Shown: positions 55,902 through 63,968 of the stretch, piece after piece
Layout: each line of letters opens with the position of its first letter
Position numbering within the stretch: the stretch's first letter is position 1
Origin: a virus
Direction: 5' to 3' (one strand)
IMG/VR virus record: IMGVR_UViG_3300033977_000108
Span: 140,634 to 204,633 of that record
Length of the DNA stretch: 64,000 nucleotides
The notes under the pieces: generated by a model
The model's database searches: none
What the model was told of the DNA's origin: nothing
What the model saw: only the letters and a program-made list of their open reading frames with translations
Translations under genes and position numbers: made by a program

Positions 55902-57178
55902 GCGCCCCCTTTGTTTGGTATCCATGGCGGTACAAACTCTTCTGCCTTTATACCTGTCATTCTGGAAATGAATGACAAGTAGTGCTCTCTAAAGGTAGTT
56001 GCGCTGATATCAAAGGTTGCCCACGCAACAGGCTCAGCGCGCATCATAGCATCGGTTATAGCCCTCCCTACCAGCGGAAGAGGAATGTCTGCCTCCTCAT
56101 AGCTCAGGCAGATTTTGGCGGTGCCGATTAGACTTTCTATTCTATCCAGGTGGGTTACCACTAGACGGTTTATCTTCCCTGCCGCGCGTAGGGCATAGTC
56201 CAGCAGCAGCATGTCCAAATGCCCAACCCTAAACCTGCCCTGCCACTCATTGGTTGTATTATGGGCGTCTTTCAGCATTGTGGCCATGCCCCAGGACTCC
56301 GTTGGGAATGGTCCTGGGCCATGCCTGGTAAGATAGCCCCGAATAATGCCAATATAGTCGGCAGAATCGGCATAGGGGCCGAGCAGCTTGACAGCATTGG
56401 CTACTGTAGTATCAGACCAGCTGCAATAGGGATGGAATCCGTATTTCTCGTCCAGCAGTACGCCTTGGGCACCTTCAAATACAAACGTATCGTCGTGCCT
56501 GTAGCCAGTACAGAGTTTCTCCTTAAACCAGCTCTCGTCTACAATGTTCAGCGTTTTGCCCATCTCAGTATAGACAGCCAGGTCTCTCTTCAAAATGTCG
56601 GCAGCGGTCCACTGCCAATAGGAGTAAGGGCCACTGTCGAATTCGAGCATTTGGTTTCTCTTTACTTCGCTGATTTCGTTTAGCTTGTCTTTCATTACGG
56701 CTGGATGCTGCAAGTCGCCAGCATAGAAAACAGTCCTGCCAAAAAGGAGGTCTGACTTTACTTCGCCGATACCCATACCACAGCTCCCGTGTCTTCCTAC
56801 TTTGCGGCTGTTCTCTCTGGTCCTATTCAGCATCTTATGAAGGGTCGTCGTAATAGGGGCGTTCTTGTCTATATACAGGCGCTTATAGGCATCGGTTACT
56901 CCCAGCTCTTGTAAATGGGCCTCCTCGTTCCGCATAGAGAGAGGGTCTATAACCATGAACTGGGAGAGGTATGTCCCCACGCCTGGGACCAGTGTGCCAC
57001 TGCCAAATTGACTGAAGGTATGGTGCTTACCATCAGCCGTAATCACATTATGCCCTGCTTGGCAGCCTCCGTTGTATCGTATGACGAGGGGTACCTTGCG
57101 CGTGCGGCACAGATAGTCTACATACGCGCCCTTCCCTTCGTCCCCAAATCCTAAGCCTACGACACAAATTGGGTTCAT
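55898..57178 (-). CDS. Adenylosuccinate synthetase homologue (PurA/PurZ-like)
   Basis: 426 residues. GLGFGDEGKGAYVDYLC (P-loop and catalytic Asp, near residues 8-24), IRYNGGCQAGHNVI (N-x-G-x-x-A-G-H), KVGRHGSCGMGIGE, FVFEGAQGVLLDEKYGFHPY and NRLVVTHLDRIE. These are the active-site segments of the PurA fold. The Asp of GDEGKG is kept; in the classical PurZ enzymes that make aminoadenine from dGMP this residue differs. The length is nearer to PurA (about 430) than to short PurZ. So it could make AMP, or be a PurZ0-like enzyme. Neighbours VWA and small proteins do not decide this. Confidence 0.85.
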   Translation of the reverse strand: MNPICVVGLGFGDEGKGAYVDYLCRTRKVPLVIRYNGGCQAGHNVITADGKHHTFSQFGSGTLVPGVGTYLSQFMVIDPLSMRNEEAHLQELGVTDAYKRLYIDKNAPITTTLHKMLNRTRENSRKVGRHGSCGMGIGEVKSDLLFGRTVFYAGDLQHPAVMKDKLNEISEVKRNQMLEFDSGPYSYWQWTAADILKRDLAVYTEMGKTLNIVDESWFKEKLCTGYRHDDTFVFEGAQGVLLDEKYGFHPYCSWSDTTVANAVKLLGPYADSADYIGIIRGYLTRHGPGPFPTESWGMATMLKDAHNTTNEWQGRFRVGHLDMLLLDYALRAAGKINRLVVTHLDRIESLIGTAKICLSYEEADIPLPLVGRAITDAMMRAEPVAWATFDISATTFREHYLSFISRMTGIKAEEFVPPWIPNKGGA

Positions 57179-57193
57179 AGCATTTGATTTGTC

Positions 57194-58156
57194 TTATATC
57201 ACCCTGTCCAGATTCTCGCCTGCGTTAAGAGCCGTGGAATCAATAAAAGTAGAAAGGGAATCTGCCAACATGTTAGTATCAGCATCTTCTACACCAAGTT
57301 CCACCAGTGTTCCTTTTATCTGCGCTTTATTTATCTTGCCCTCCCTGGCGCCTACAACAACGCCTACCATGGAGCAGATGTCTTTGCCGTCGCGCAGGGT
57401 GATAACATGGTCGGCGCCAAATAGTTCTATGCCGCGCTCACGCGATTGTTGTTCGCCGCCGTCAAGAGGCCAGAGCTGATAGACGTCCCATAGCTTCTGG
57501 GCTTTCTTGACAAGGGTTTCTATCTTCTCACTCTTCTCTGTTTGGTCGCCGAACACATCTACAAGCTGGGTGCCCACTGTCCGGTCCGGGAACATCTCGT
57601 CTGCGTACAGGAAGAGCAGACCTTTCTTGTGGCGCTTCTCAAAGCAATCCAAGACAGTCTTGTAGGCGGCGCAATAGAGAGGAAGGTCGTAGGATTCCCT
57701 GTTGTTGCCTCCACCTTTGCCGACCAGTTTGATGTCTCGGAGCCACTCGTCAATGCGATCGTCGGACTCAAAGTCCGATGCTTGGAAAGCCCGGTTGCCT
57801 ACCACCAAATAGTCATCGTTAGCCCAGATGGCAACCTGCGGGTTAGGAATGTGCTTGGCAAGCAAATCCATCAGCTTTGGCAGGGCTTTTTGAGCCACTC
57901 GGGCATTGTTTATGTTGCTGCCCGTGACATCCAAGCAGATGACAATAGCCAGAGATTCAGGATGGTCCTTGCTATCCCTGCTCTCCAGCTTCTTGAATGG
58001 CTTCTTATTGATGCGGCTCGGCAAAAGAGCCTCGTGTATGTCTCGCAAATCGCCGAAGTTGAAGTCTTTATCATGCTGAAAGTCATCAAAGCCTTGGGTA
58101 GCTCGCAGATTTGATTTATAATAAACTACATCACTACTCCATTTTCCGTATCCCAT
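57194..58156 (-). CDS. von Willebrand factor A-like protein
   Basis: 320 residues. LAIVICLDVTGSNINNARVA is a MIDAS-like D-x-T-x-S start, and KHIPNPQVAIWANDDYLVV, GGGNNRESYDLPLYCAAYKT (T in the G-x-x-N-x-x-x-S region), KKGLLFLYADEMF follow as in VWA folds. No membrane segment. Such proteins often pair with AAA+ ATPases; the only AAA+ here is far away. GGAGG precedes the ATG. Confidence 0.78.
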   Translation of the reverse strand: MGYGKWSSDVVYYKSNLRATQGFDDFQHDKDFNFGDLRDIHEALLPSRINKKPFKKLESRDSKDHPESLAIVICLDVTGSNINNARVAQKALPKLMDLLAKHIPNPQVAIWANDDYLVVGNRAFQASDFESDDRIDEWLRDIKLVGKGGGNNRESYDLPLYCAAYKTVLDCFEKRHKKGLLFLYADEMFPDRTVGTQLVDVFGDQTEKSEKIETLVKKAQKLWDVYQLWPLDGGEQQSRERGIELFGADHVITLRDGKDICSMVGVVVGAREGKINKAQIKGTLVELGVEDADTNMLADSLSTFIDSTALNAGENLDRVI

Positions 58157-58203
58157 AATTTGCTCCTCCTTAGAGCGGTTCTTCTACTACTTTCATCATT
58201 GGT

Positions 58204-58593
58204 TTAGTGTCTGTGGTCATGGTGTTCGTCCTCGCCAGCTCCATTGAGGTCCTCTTTCTCGTGGTCTCCCTCAAGTAGAATGTGTGAGGATACAACATAC
58301 ATCATGGATTCTTGTTGCTGGTAGAATCTCCTCGTGAAGGACAGGACAACCTTGGCGGTGTCCTCGTCGGCTATGAATCTCACTGGTATTACCTGCTCCT
58401 TCTGTACTGGCCGGTGTCCCCCTGGCACCCAGCTGCCCCTGGCCGGCCGCATTACGGTCAAGCCCTTGGAGAGGCCTGCTACTTCCCTGTCCCAGGCTTT
58501 ATGGTAGCTTAGGGGCACTTTCTTCCCGTTGTTGTAGTAGGACGGGACAAGTATTTCCCATAGGATTAGGCCGCCGGAAACTTTCATTATCAT
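58204..58593 (-). CDS. Unknown protein, 129 aa, His-rich end
   Basis: KVSGGLILWEILVPSYYNNG, WDREVAGLSKGLTVMRPARG, SWVPGGHRPVQKEQVIPVRF. WExxVP...WDxxVxxxxxGLTxxxxxxG-x-W resembles a recurrent phage family of unknown function. The end HHDHRH may bind metal. Confidence 0.65.
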   Translation of the reverse strand: MIMKVSGGLILWEILVPSYYNNGKKVPLSYHKAWDREVAGLSKGLTVMRPARGSWVPGGHRPVQKEQVIPVRFIADEDTAKVVLSFTRRFYQQQESMMYVVSSHILLEGDHEKEDLNGAGEDEHHDHRH

Positions 58594-59183
58594 CCCAGCA
58601 CCTCGTCAATAAGCCCGAATTCCTTGGCTTCCTTGGGACCCAGCCAGCGTTCCCGGCGCCGAAAGAATTCAAGCACCTCTCCCTTTGACTTTCCGGTGCG
58701 GCTGGCCAATATGTCTATCACCAGTTCCTGTAATGTCTTCATCTCGGCCGTGGTATCCTCAAGGTCGGATTCCTTTTGCTGCTCCATTATCGTCCATTTG
58801 CTCAATTCATGCAGGTGTAGGCGAGAATGCTTGCACGCCTGCCGCCAAGTACAGCCCTGCAACACAATCATGGCCGCGGCGGAGGCAGCAAAGCCTTCTA
58901 CTATGCCCTTGACTTCGGTGAGGTTAGCTACCTCTCGGATTAGGTCGTACATGGCAAGACTATGATGGACGCCGCCGCCCGGACTGGAAATATGTATCTG
59001 GATTGGTGCTATCCCCAGGCCATGCACCAGGTTAAGGCTGCGGCTTATTTCTAATAGAACACATTCGTCTATGTCGTCATATAGTCTGATATGACCATTG
59101 GTAATGTCATTGGCAGCAGCCAGGTCATAGATGTCCCGATAGATCAGGTCCTTAGCCGCCTTACGCAGGTCTTCAATGTTCAT
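58590..59183 (-). CDS. clpP: ClpP-like serine protease
   Basis: 197 residues from ATG at 59183 (AAGGAG upstream). IQIHISSPGGGVHHSLAMYD, VEGFAASAAAMIVLQGCTWR (Ser of the G-F-A-A-S-A motif), KHSRLHLHELSKW (His), and the catalytic Asp expected in the following helix region. These are the ClpP active site. It forms proteolytic rings, usually with an AAA+ unfoldase of the host. Phage versions act in virion or protein turnover. Full-length for a ClpP, about 200. Confidence 0.85.
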   Translation of the reverse strand: MNIEDLRKAAKDLIYRDIYDLAAANDITNGHIRLYDDIDECVLLEISRSLNLVHGLGIAPIQIHISSPGGGVHHSLAMYDLIREVANLTEVKGIVEGFAASAAAMIVLQGCTWRQACKHSRLHLHELSKWTIMEQQKESDLEDTTAEMKTLQELVIDILASRTGKSKGEVLEFFRRRERWLGPKEAKEFGLIDEVLG

Positions 59184-59197
59184 CATTCTCCTTAGAT

Positions 59198-59274
59198 TGG
59201 TCGGGGCGCCCAGACTTGAACCGGGGACCTCTTGCGCCCAAGGCAAGCGCGCTACCAGGCTGCGCCACGCCCCG
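59198..59274 (-). tRNA. tRNA-Pro, anticodon TGG
   Basis: Acceptor stem CGGGGCG/CGCCCCG perfect, D arm with GGTAGC, anticodon stem CTTGC/GCAAG with loop CTTGGGC (anticodon TGG at 34-36), T loop TTCAAGT. CCA is encoded after A73. It has its own promoter candidate just upstream. Confidence 0.95.
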
Positions 59275-59285
59275 TCCAGCATTCT

Positions 59286-59294
59286 ATTATAGCA
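59286..59294 (-). promoter_or_regulatory. Extended -10 promoter for the tRNA-Pro
   Basis: Minus-strand TGCTATAAT, in which TATAA is also the end of the upstream gene's GTG CTA TAA stop. Transcription would begin about 5 nt before the tRNA. No -35 box visible. Confidence 0.55.
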
Positions 59295-59580
59295 CCCTCT
59301 CCGCCGACAGGCGGGCAGGACTGTTGTCTTCTGGTATCTCCGGAGCAGACGCCTCAGCCAGGGATGCCTCTGTAACTCGGGTAGGTATGTTGACTATGTA
59401 CCAGCCTGTTTCCAGGTAGATAGGCAGATGGTTTTCGCAGGCATAAACGCTTACCCGATATTTGCTGAAAGCTACCCAGGTAAGTTTGCCTTTATGTTCC
59501 TTCGTCTCCCAGTCGCATACACACCGGTCCTCCTTGGGCTTCTGTATTATCTCTGCCGTATCTACTGCTGGCAGTGCCAT
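59287..59580 (-). CDS. Small protein, paralogue of 3372-3683
   Basis: 97 residues. DRCVCDWETKEHKGKL, then YACENHLPIYLETGWYIVNI, PTRVTEASLAEASAP, acidic/Pro tail. The ACENHL...GWY...PT(R/K)V block repeats that of 3372-3683. Cys and His may bind zinc. Role unknown. Confidence 0.65.
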   Translation of the reverse strand: MALPAVDTAEIIQKPKEDRCVCDWETKEHKGKLTWVAFSKYRVSVYACENHLPIYLETGWYIVNIPTRVTEASLAEASAPEIPEDNSPARLSAERVL

Positions 59581-59582
59581 AG

Positions 59583-59789
59583 TTAGACCTCGGTGTCAAG
59601 GTACTTATCGTAAATCCAGCCGATAAAATCAGCGTACAGGATATCCATTCCCTGATAATTATCAGGGTCTGAGGCATCCAGATTGAGGTTCTTACACCGT
59701 TCGCTGCCCAAGTACTCACCAACCAGCAGCGTAAGTGCAGCGCCCTTGTCAATCCGTGTAGTCTTATCTGCCTCGGCGGTTTTTCCCAT
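59583..59789 (-). CDS. Small protein, paralogue of 61383-61604
   Basis: 68 residues: MGKTAEADKTTRIDKGAALT, LLVGEYLGSERCKNLNLDAS, ADFIGWIYDKYL. MGKTA, D-K-G-x-x-L-h-x-x-h-h-x-E-Y-L-G and C-K are shared with 61383-61604. Function unknown. Confidence 0.65.
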   Translation of the reverse strand: MGKTAEADKTTRIDKGAALTLLVGEYLGSERCKNLNLDASDPDNYQGMDILYADFIGWIYDKYLDTEV

Positions 59790-59791
59790 GG

Positions 59792-60049
59792 TCATCTCCT
59801 TTCCTGATTAGCATTTTTCTTGTCGTTCTCTCCGTCTCCTGCAGTCTTCGCTCCAGGTCGCTCGATGGATGCCTTCGCCTTCTTCCTTGCTCGGTGCTTT
59901 GCAATGTAGTGATGGGCAACGTTGATCCCAATAGTTACTACCGTACCTCCGGCTATGCTCCAGGCCGTCGTTTTCCAGGTAGGCTGCGGGGTAGCTGCCA
60001 AGGCTATGGCAAGCATGCTACTTGCCAACCACGGCTGCCCGTTGCGCAC
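59792..60049 (-). CDS. Membrane-anchored basic protein
   Basis: 85 residues from a GTG at 60049 with AAGGAG 5 nt upstream. Hydrophobic ASSMLAIALAATPQ and AWSIAGGTVVTIGINVAHHY as membrane segments, then a basic tail. Overlaps the next gene by 32 nt. Role unknown. Confidence 0.6.
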   Translation of the reverse strand: MRNGQPWLASSMLAIALAATPQPTWKTTAWSIAGGTVVTIGINVAHHYIAKHRARKKAKASIERPGAKTAGDGENDKKNANQERR

Positions 60050-60647
60050 GTTTCTCCTTCCGATAAATAGCCCTACACATCTTCATGGAGGGCTCGATCA
60101 AATAGAAGTTGTCCCAGTTGCACACATCAATACACAGGAAGTTGCTCCAGTGCTCCAGGATCTTCTCCCATACCCGCCTGCGCTCTGCCCATTCCCTGGG
60201 CGAGGCTTTCGGGTCCGGATCAGTATTGTTCCAGTACCCATAGTACCGGAGCTTTGGGTGCCGCTTCAAGAAGCCGAACACTTTCTCAATCACAGGGTAT
60301 TCCCCATATGGAATGATATAATATCTGGATCCTAGCCTCCGGATGGCAAGGGAGGCGCTGAAATCGAAGGAGTTGCGATCGAACTTACCCAGCTGCGCTT
60401 TGTATTGCTCGCGTGCGTAATTGTGCGCCAAGTGCATGCGAATACGCTCGTCGCTGATGCCTGGGTCGGACTTTCGGTACCTCTCTACCTCCTTGGGATC
60501 CATCTTCACATGGGGCATAATGCTCCGGTACACATCCTCCAGGTATTTAGACATCTCCCCCCGGGCCTTCAGCTTCAGCTCGTAAGCCAGGGCGAAGATA
60601 TCATGTACGTGCTGCGTTCGATAGGCAGTGTAAATCTTAGTGCTCAT
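60018..60647 (-). CDS. Unknown protein, 209 aa
   Basis: Helical: IFALAYELKLKARGEMSKYL, KEVERYRKSDPGISDERIRM, RRLGSRYYIIPYGEYPVIEK. Basic. The aromatic RRHPKLRYYGYWNNT suggests nucleic-acid or ligand contact. No family. Confidence 0.65.
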   Translation of the reverse strand: MSTKIYTAYRTQHVHDIFALAYELKLKARGEMSKYLEDVYRSIMPHVKMDPKEVERYRKSDPGISDERIRMHLAHNYAREQYKAQLGKFDRNSFDFSASLAIRRLGSRYYIIPYGEYPVIEKVFGFLKRHPKLRYYGYWNNTDPDPKASPREWAERRRVWEKILEHWSNFLCIDVCNWDNFYLIEPSMKMCRAIYRKEKRAQRAAVVGK

Positions 60648-61376
60648 TCAGTTATTCCTCCCCGCGGCCCAGAGCCATGTGTAGGCAACCCGGCACTTGC
60701 CGTGGGCGCCGACTTCGAATACCCTAACTCCTTCTGCACTAACAGCAACCAGCTCGGAGGGGATATCCGTCCAGCAGCCTACATTGTAATATACACCATC
60801 TTTGTGGGCGTGATACATGTGTGTATGCCCACACAGAATGCTGTCTTTGCCCTTTTCCTTGCAATAGGCGAGGGCACCATCCATCACTTCCTTGTCCAGT
60901 TTCAGCCACTTCTTGCTGACGCGCTTGATAAACCGGCTTGGCCGATGGGCTTTCGTATCCAGCAGCTGTAATGTATAGTAGATGGCGCATGCCATGTTGG
61001 TGGTATGTAGGTGCTTCTTGATGAAGCTGTCGAATTGGTGGCCGTGCAGGGCGATGTACTTCTTGCCGCCAATCTCCCATTCGAACTCGTCCACCAACTC
61101 AATGCCTAACAGATGGGCCACCACTTCTGCCACCTCGTCATCGTCGTGATTGCCTATCGTCCATACTACCCTCTTGTGGCCGGCTACCTTTCCTAAGTAG
61201 GACAGCAGCTTCCAATCATCCTTGCGCAGCCTGGTCGGGTGGTCGTCGAATAGGTCCCCAACAATAAGCAGGGTTTCATACTCCCATTCATGCAGGACTT
61301 CTACCAGCACCTTCGCCCGGTTGACTGGAGAACCCAGGTGGATGTCAGCTATGCTGAGGGTATGTGTTCTGAACAT
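60648..61376 (-). CDS. Metallophosphoesterase, LpxH/YfcE-like
   Basis: 242 residues. LSIADIHLGS (D-x-H), LLIVGDLFDDHPT (G-D), WTIGNHDDDE (G-N-H-D), YIALHGHQFD and LCGHTHMYHA (G-H-x-H) are the five calcineurin-fold motifs, two metal ions. Closest in order to UDP-2,3-diacylglucosamine hydrolase LpxH; in a phage the substrate is more likely a nucleotide or a defence signal. Confidence 0.87.
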   Translation of the reverse strand: MFRTHTLSIADIHLGSPVNRAKVLVEVLHEWEYETLLIVGDLFDDHPTRLRKDDWKLLSYLGKVAGHKRVVWTIGNHDDDEVAEVVAHLLGIELVDEFEWEIGGKKYIALHGHQFDSFIKKHLHTTNMACAIYYTLQLLDTKAHRPSRFIKRVSKKWLKLDKEVMDGALAYCKEKGKDSILCGHTHMYHAHKDGVYYNVGCWTDIPSELVAVSAEGVRVFEVGAHGKCRVAYTWLWAAGRNN

Positions 61377-61382
61377 GTTATG

Positions 61383-61604
61383 CTACCAGGGTGTGGGAAT
61401 GAGTTTGTAGGTCCTGTAGATGTAGCAAACAAGGTCGTAGTAGAGGACGGCTTTATCCCCGGTCTTCATGTCAACCGCCTTGCATTGGTCTGTCCCCAAG
61501 TATTCGCTGAACAGTTCTGCCAACAAGATGCCTTTATCTACGGGCGGCGCTGCAGATTGCTCGGTCTCGGTGACGAACCCCGACTCTTTAGCTGTCTTTC
61601 CCAT
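61383..61604 (-). CDS. Small protein, paralogue of 59583-59789
   Basis: 73 residues: MGKTAKESGFVTETEQSAAP, DKGILLAELFSEYLGTDQCK, then YYDLVCYIYRTYKLI. Same layout as 59583-59789. Function unknown. Confidence 0.65.
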   Translation of the reverse strand: MGKTAKESGFVTETEQSAAPPVDKGILLAELFSEYLGTDQCKAVDMKTGDKAVLYYDLVCYIYRTYKLIPTPW

Positions 61605-61612
61605 GGTTCCTC

Positions 61613-62062
61613 CTAATCAGTGATCTCAATTAGCGGGCAGATCTTCTTGTGCTTTGCCTTGATCCAGGCCTTTACCAGTGTCAAGAACTTGGAGGGCGGC
61701 TTCTTAGGCTTCGGCAGATCACACCAACGAGCAATCCCAAATGCCATGGTAAATGTTCCCACAATGCACAAAGCTACGCTAGCCGTGACCCCTAGCGCCG
61801 CCCAAAAGGCCCTAGTACCGCTGAATAGCCCAATCGTTGCCAGGAAACTGGCGTACACTAGGAGCCAGCTCACCACCCTACGGGATATGCTGTCCCCTAA
61901 GAAAGCCCATCGTGGGAGGGCCCAGAACAAGACCACTCTCATGTATGGGCATAGGTTGACTACTTTTACATCTTCGGGGCAGCGGTGGTAGCCATTCTTG
62001 GTCTTGCTCTTGAACCAGGCAAGGTATACTTTCCAATGCCAGGATTTCTTACTGATTGTCAT
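61613..62062 (-). CDS. Membrane protein with two or three spans
   Basis: 149 residues. N-terminal soluble part with NGYHRCPEDVKVVNLCPYMR, then hydrophobic VVSWLLVYASFLATIGLF and AALGVTASVALCIVGTFTMA, then a basic end. Phage membrane proteins with this HRCPEDVKVVNLCPY start occur widely. Role unknown. Confidence 0.7.
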   Translation of the reverse strand: MTISKKSWHWKVYLAWFKSKTKNGYHRCPEDVKVVNLCPYMRVVLFWALPRWAFLGDSISRRVVSWLLVYASFLATIGLFSGTRAFWAALGVTASVALCIVGTFTMAFGIARWCDLPKPKKPPSKFLTLVKAWIKAKHKKICPLIEITD

Positions 62063-62666
62063 TGGTTCCCTTTCCCCAGTTCCATGCCGGGACTTCAGCC
62101 CTCCTGCCGCTTTCTCCCAGCAGAGCCTCGCGCAATGCCTTTCCGCTTCCAGCTATCTGTAGAATGTGCTTCAGGGCCTCGGCATTGCCCAGCGCATCGT
62201 GAACTGGATTATGGTCGTGCTCGGTAATCCTGAACTTCTTCCATTTGCTGGAGGCATGGAAATCTTGGACAAGGCCAGCATAGAAATCGCCTATCCGTCT
62301 GGCCGAGTGTCCAAATGGATTCCTGCGACAATGGCGCCAGAACCCATCGTTTATCCATTGCCAATCGAAGGCTGGATTGTCGCTGACAAATACAGGCGGG
62401 TCATAATCTCCGTAGTCCCGGCACTGGACAGCCAGCCACTTGTCGAAGGCCAGAAACACGCCGGCAGGGTCAGTGCTGCTTGCCATAACAATAGACGCAT
62501 CGCTGTCTTTTCGCAGGGCAATCCGCTCTTCATCCAGTATCCCATGGAATGTCTGCTTCTGGCCTTTCATGAAGGAGCTAAAGTTTACTACTCCAAATTC
62601 TGTGAGTTTGCCGGTTGCTGGGCACTTGCCGTTGGCCTCGCAATCAACTATAAATAGCGTCGCCAT
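62049..62666 (-). CDS. DnaQ-like 3'-5' exonuclease
   Basis: 205 residues. TLFIVDCEANGKCPATGK (Exo I, D-x-E), FVSDNPAFDWQWIND (Exo II, D), EHDHNPVHDALGNAEALK (Exo III, H-x4-D). No BRCT or polymerase part, so a stand-alone exonuclease for proofreading or end trimming. Overlaps RNase HII by 23 nt. Confidence 0.85.
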   Translation of the reverse strand: MATLFIVDCEANGKCPATGKLTEFGVVNFSSFMKGQKQTFHGILDEERIALRKDSDASIVMASSTDPAGVFLAFDKWLAVQCRDYGDYDPPVFVSDNPAFDWQWINDGFWRHCRRNPFGHSARRIGDFYAGLVQDFHASSKWKKFRITEHDHNPVHDALGNAEALKHILQIAGSGKALREALLGESGRRAEVPAWNWGKGTNDNQ

Positions 62667-63336
62667 GGGTTTCCTCCGTTCCTTCCTCTCTTATCTTTTT
62701 ACACTGCCTGACCGGCTCAAATGTCTTCCGATGTATGTAGCAAGCTCCATAGGTATCCAGTGCTTGCTTGTGGTAAGCAGTGCCGTAGCCTTTGTTTTCC
62801 GTGAATCCGTATTCTGGGAACCTATCGTCCCAGGCTTCCATGTAGTTGTCTCGGTACACCTTTGCCAGTATAGAAGCAGCGGCCACGGAAATAGAACGAG
62901 CATCTCCATGGATTATCGCCCTGTGTGGTACCGAGCAATTGGTTAGCTTTATGGCATCGGTTAGCACATAATCGACTCTTGGCGCCAGGCGCGAGGCACA
63001 AATCTCCATTCCTACTCTCGAAGCTCCGTATGTACCCAGCACGTCTACGCCTTCAGCGGGGCAGTAATGAACCCAGTAGTCGATGGCTTTGTTTCTTATC
63101 TCCTGGCACAGTTCTCGCCTGCGCTTGGGGCTGAGCTTCTTGGAGTCATTTAGTCCCTTTATGGGATTCTTTGGGTCCAATATCACAGCGGCAACCACTA
63201 ATGGTCCAGCCCAGGCGCCTACGCCTACTTCATCGCAGCCGGCTATGTATTTGTAGCCTTTTCTTCGCAGGTTAGCCTCGAAGCGGCCGGTTGGCAAATG
63301 CTGCTTCCTGGCAGATTTTCTATGTTTTTTGATCAT
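62644..63336 (-). CDS. rnhB: Ribonuclease HII
   Basis: 230 residues. IAGCDEVGVGAWAGPLVVAA (D-E), LNDSKKLSPKRRREL, DYVLTDAIKLTN (D), GDARSISVAAASILAKVYRD, and the DEST-like close. The G-C-D-E-V-G-x-G-x-x-A-G-P and D-S-K-K-L are distinctive. It cuts RNA in RNA-DNA hybrids, clearing primers. It may replace an RNase HI usual in phages. Confidence 0.93.
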   Translation of the reverse strand: MIKKHRKSARKQHLPTGRFEANLRRKGYKYIAGCDEVGVGAWAGPLVVAAVILDPKNPIKGLNDSKKLSPKRRRELCQEIRNKAIDYWVHYCPAEGVDVLGTYGASRVGMEICASRLAPRVDYVLTDAIKLTNCSVPHRAIIHGDARSISVAAASILAKVYRDNYMEAWDDRFPEYGFTENKGYGTAYHKQALDTYGACYIHRKTFEPVRQCKKIREEGTEETHGDAIYS

Positions 63337-63355
63337 AACGCAAAAATCACCTCGG

Positions 63356-63613
63356 CTAAAGTTGGTCTTCCTGGCCTTGCGTCCGTAAATTTTGAATCAA
63401 CGAATCCTCGCCTGCGTTTCCGGGAAGTCTACTCCCGAATCCGGGATGCGGCTTTCCTAATAGCTCCAGCAGGGCATCCCTAAGCTTTAGAATACATGCT
63501 GCTTCCCGCATACTGAACGGCTGATCCGCTTGGCCCAAAGACCTGTCTTTCAGACAAGACCATCCATGCCCTTGGGTCAAATCCTTGATTATTTCATCTT
63601 TAGCTCGCATCAT
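63356..63613 (-). CDS. Unknown protein, 85 aa
   Basis: DEIIKDLTQGHGWSCLKDRS, PFSMREAACILKLRDALLEL. Helical. Overlaps the next gene by 14 nt. Family unknown. Confidence 0.58.
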   Translation of the reverse strand: MMRAKDEIIKDLTQGHGWSCLKDRSLGQADQPFSMREAACILKLRDALLELLGKPHPGFGSRLPGNAGEDSLIQNLRTQGQEDQL

Positions 63614-63968
63614 TCCCTCTCATGTAATCAAGCCAGCGTATGGACAATTCTAACCGGCGGCGCAGCCGTCGGCTTTCCTCTAGCTGCTTCTCCACCTGCT
63701 CTTGTCCAAGGTGCCCTATAACAGCACAGCTATCAGCCCAGCCGGCTGTGTAGGCAAAATACAAGAGTGCATTTCTTAGCAGCGAATCGCCCTTATAAGC
63801 GCCATAGCCATGCCCAGCATAGCTGGCCAGTTCCTTTATAAGGGCTCCTATTTCGCGTGCGCGTTCCTTCTCGGCTATTGATAGCGCCGCTCCGGTTCTC
63901 TTTGTGCACAGCAGCTGTGTAGAGAGCTTGTTTGCCCTCTCGTCGAGCTTCCTCTCTTCTTCCTCCAT
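63600..63968 (-). CDS. Helical unknown protein, 122 aa
   Basis: Long charged helices: EKERAREIGALIKELASYAG and EKQLEESRRLRRRLELSIRW. Start ATG at 63968 is preceded by only a weak AAAG. Bases 63969-64000 hold no complete gene. Family unknown. Confidence 0.58.
   Translation of the reverse strand: MEEEERKLDERANKLSTQLLCTKRTGAALSIAEKERAREIGALIKELASYAGHGYGAYKGDSLLRNALLYFAYTAGWADSCAVIGHLGQEQVEKQLEESRRLRRRLELSIRWLDYMRGNDAS

Noticed and set aside
24988-57178. Firm call of an aminoadenine genome
   Set aside because: The synthetase keeps the Asp and length of PurA and no clear DatZ is present, so it stays a hypothesis.
59187-59282. Upstream extension of the ClpP frame
   Set aside because: It is the tRNA-Pro translated as protein; the ATG at 59183 has its own AAGGAG site.
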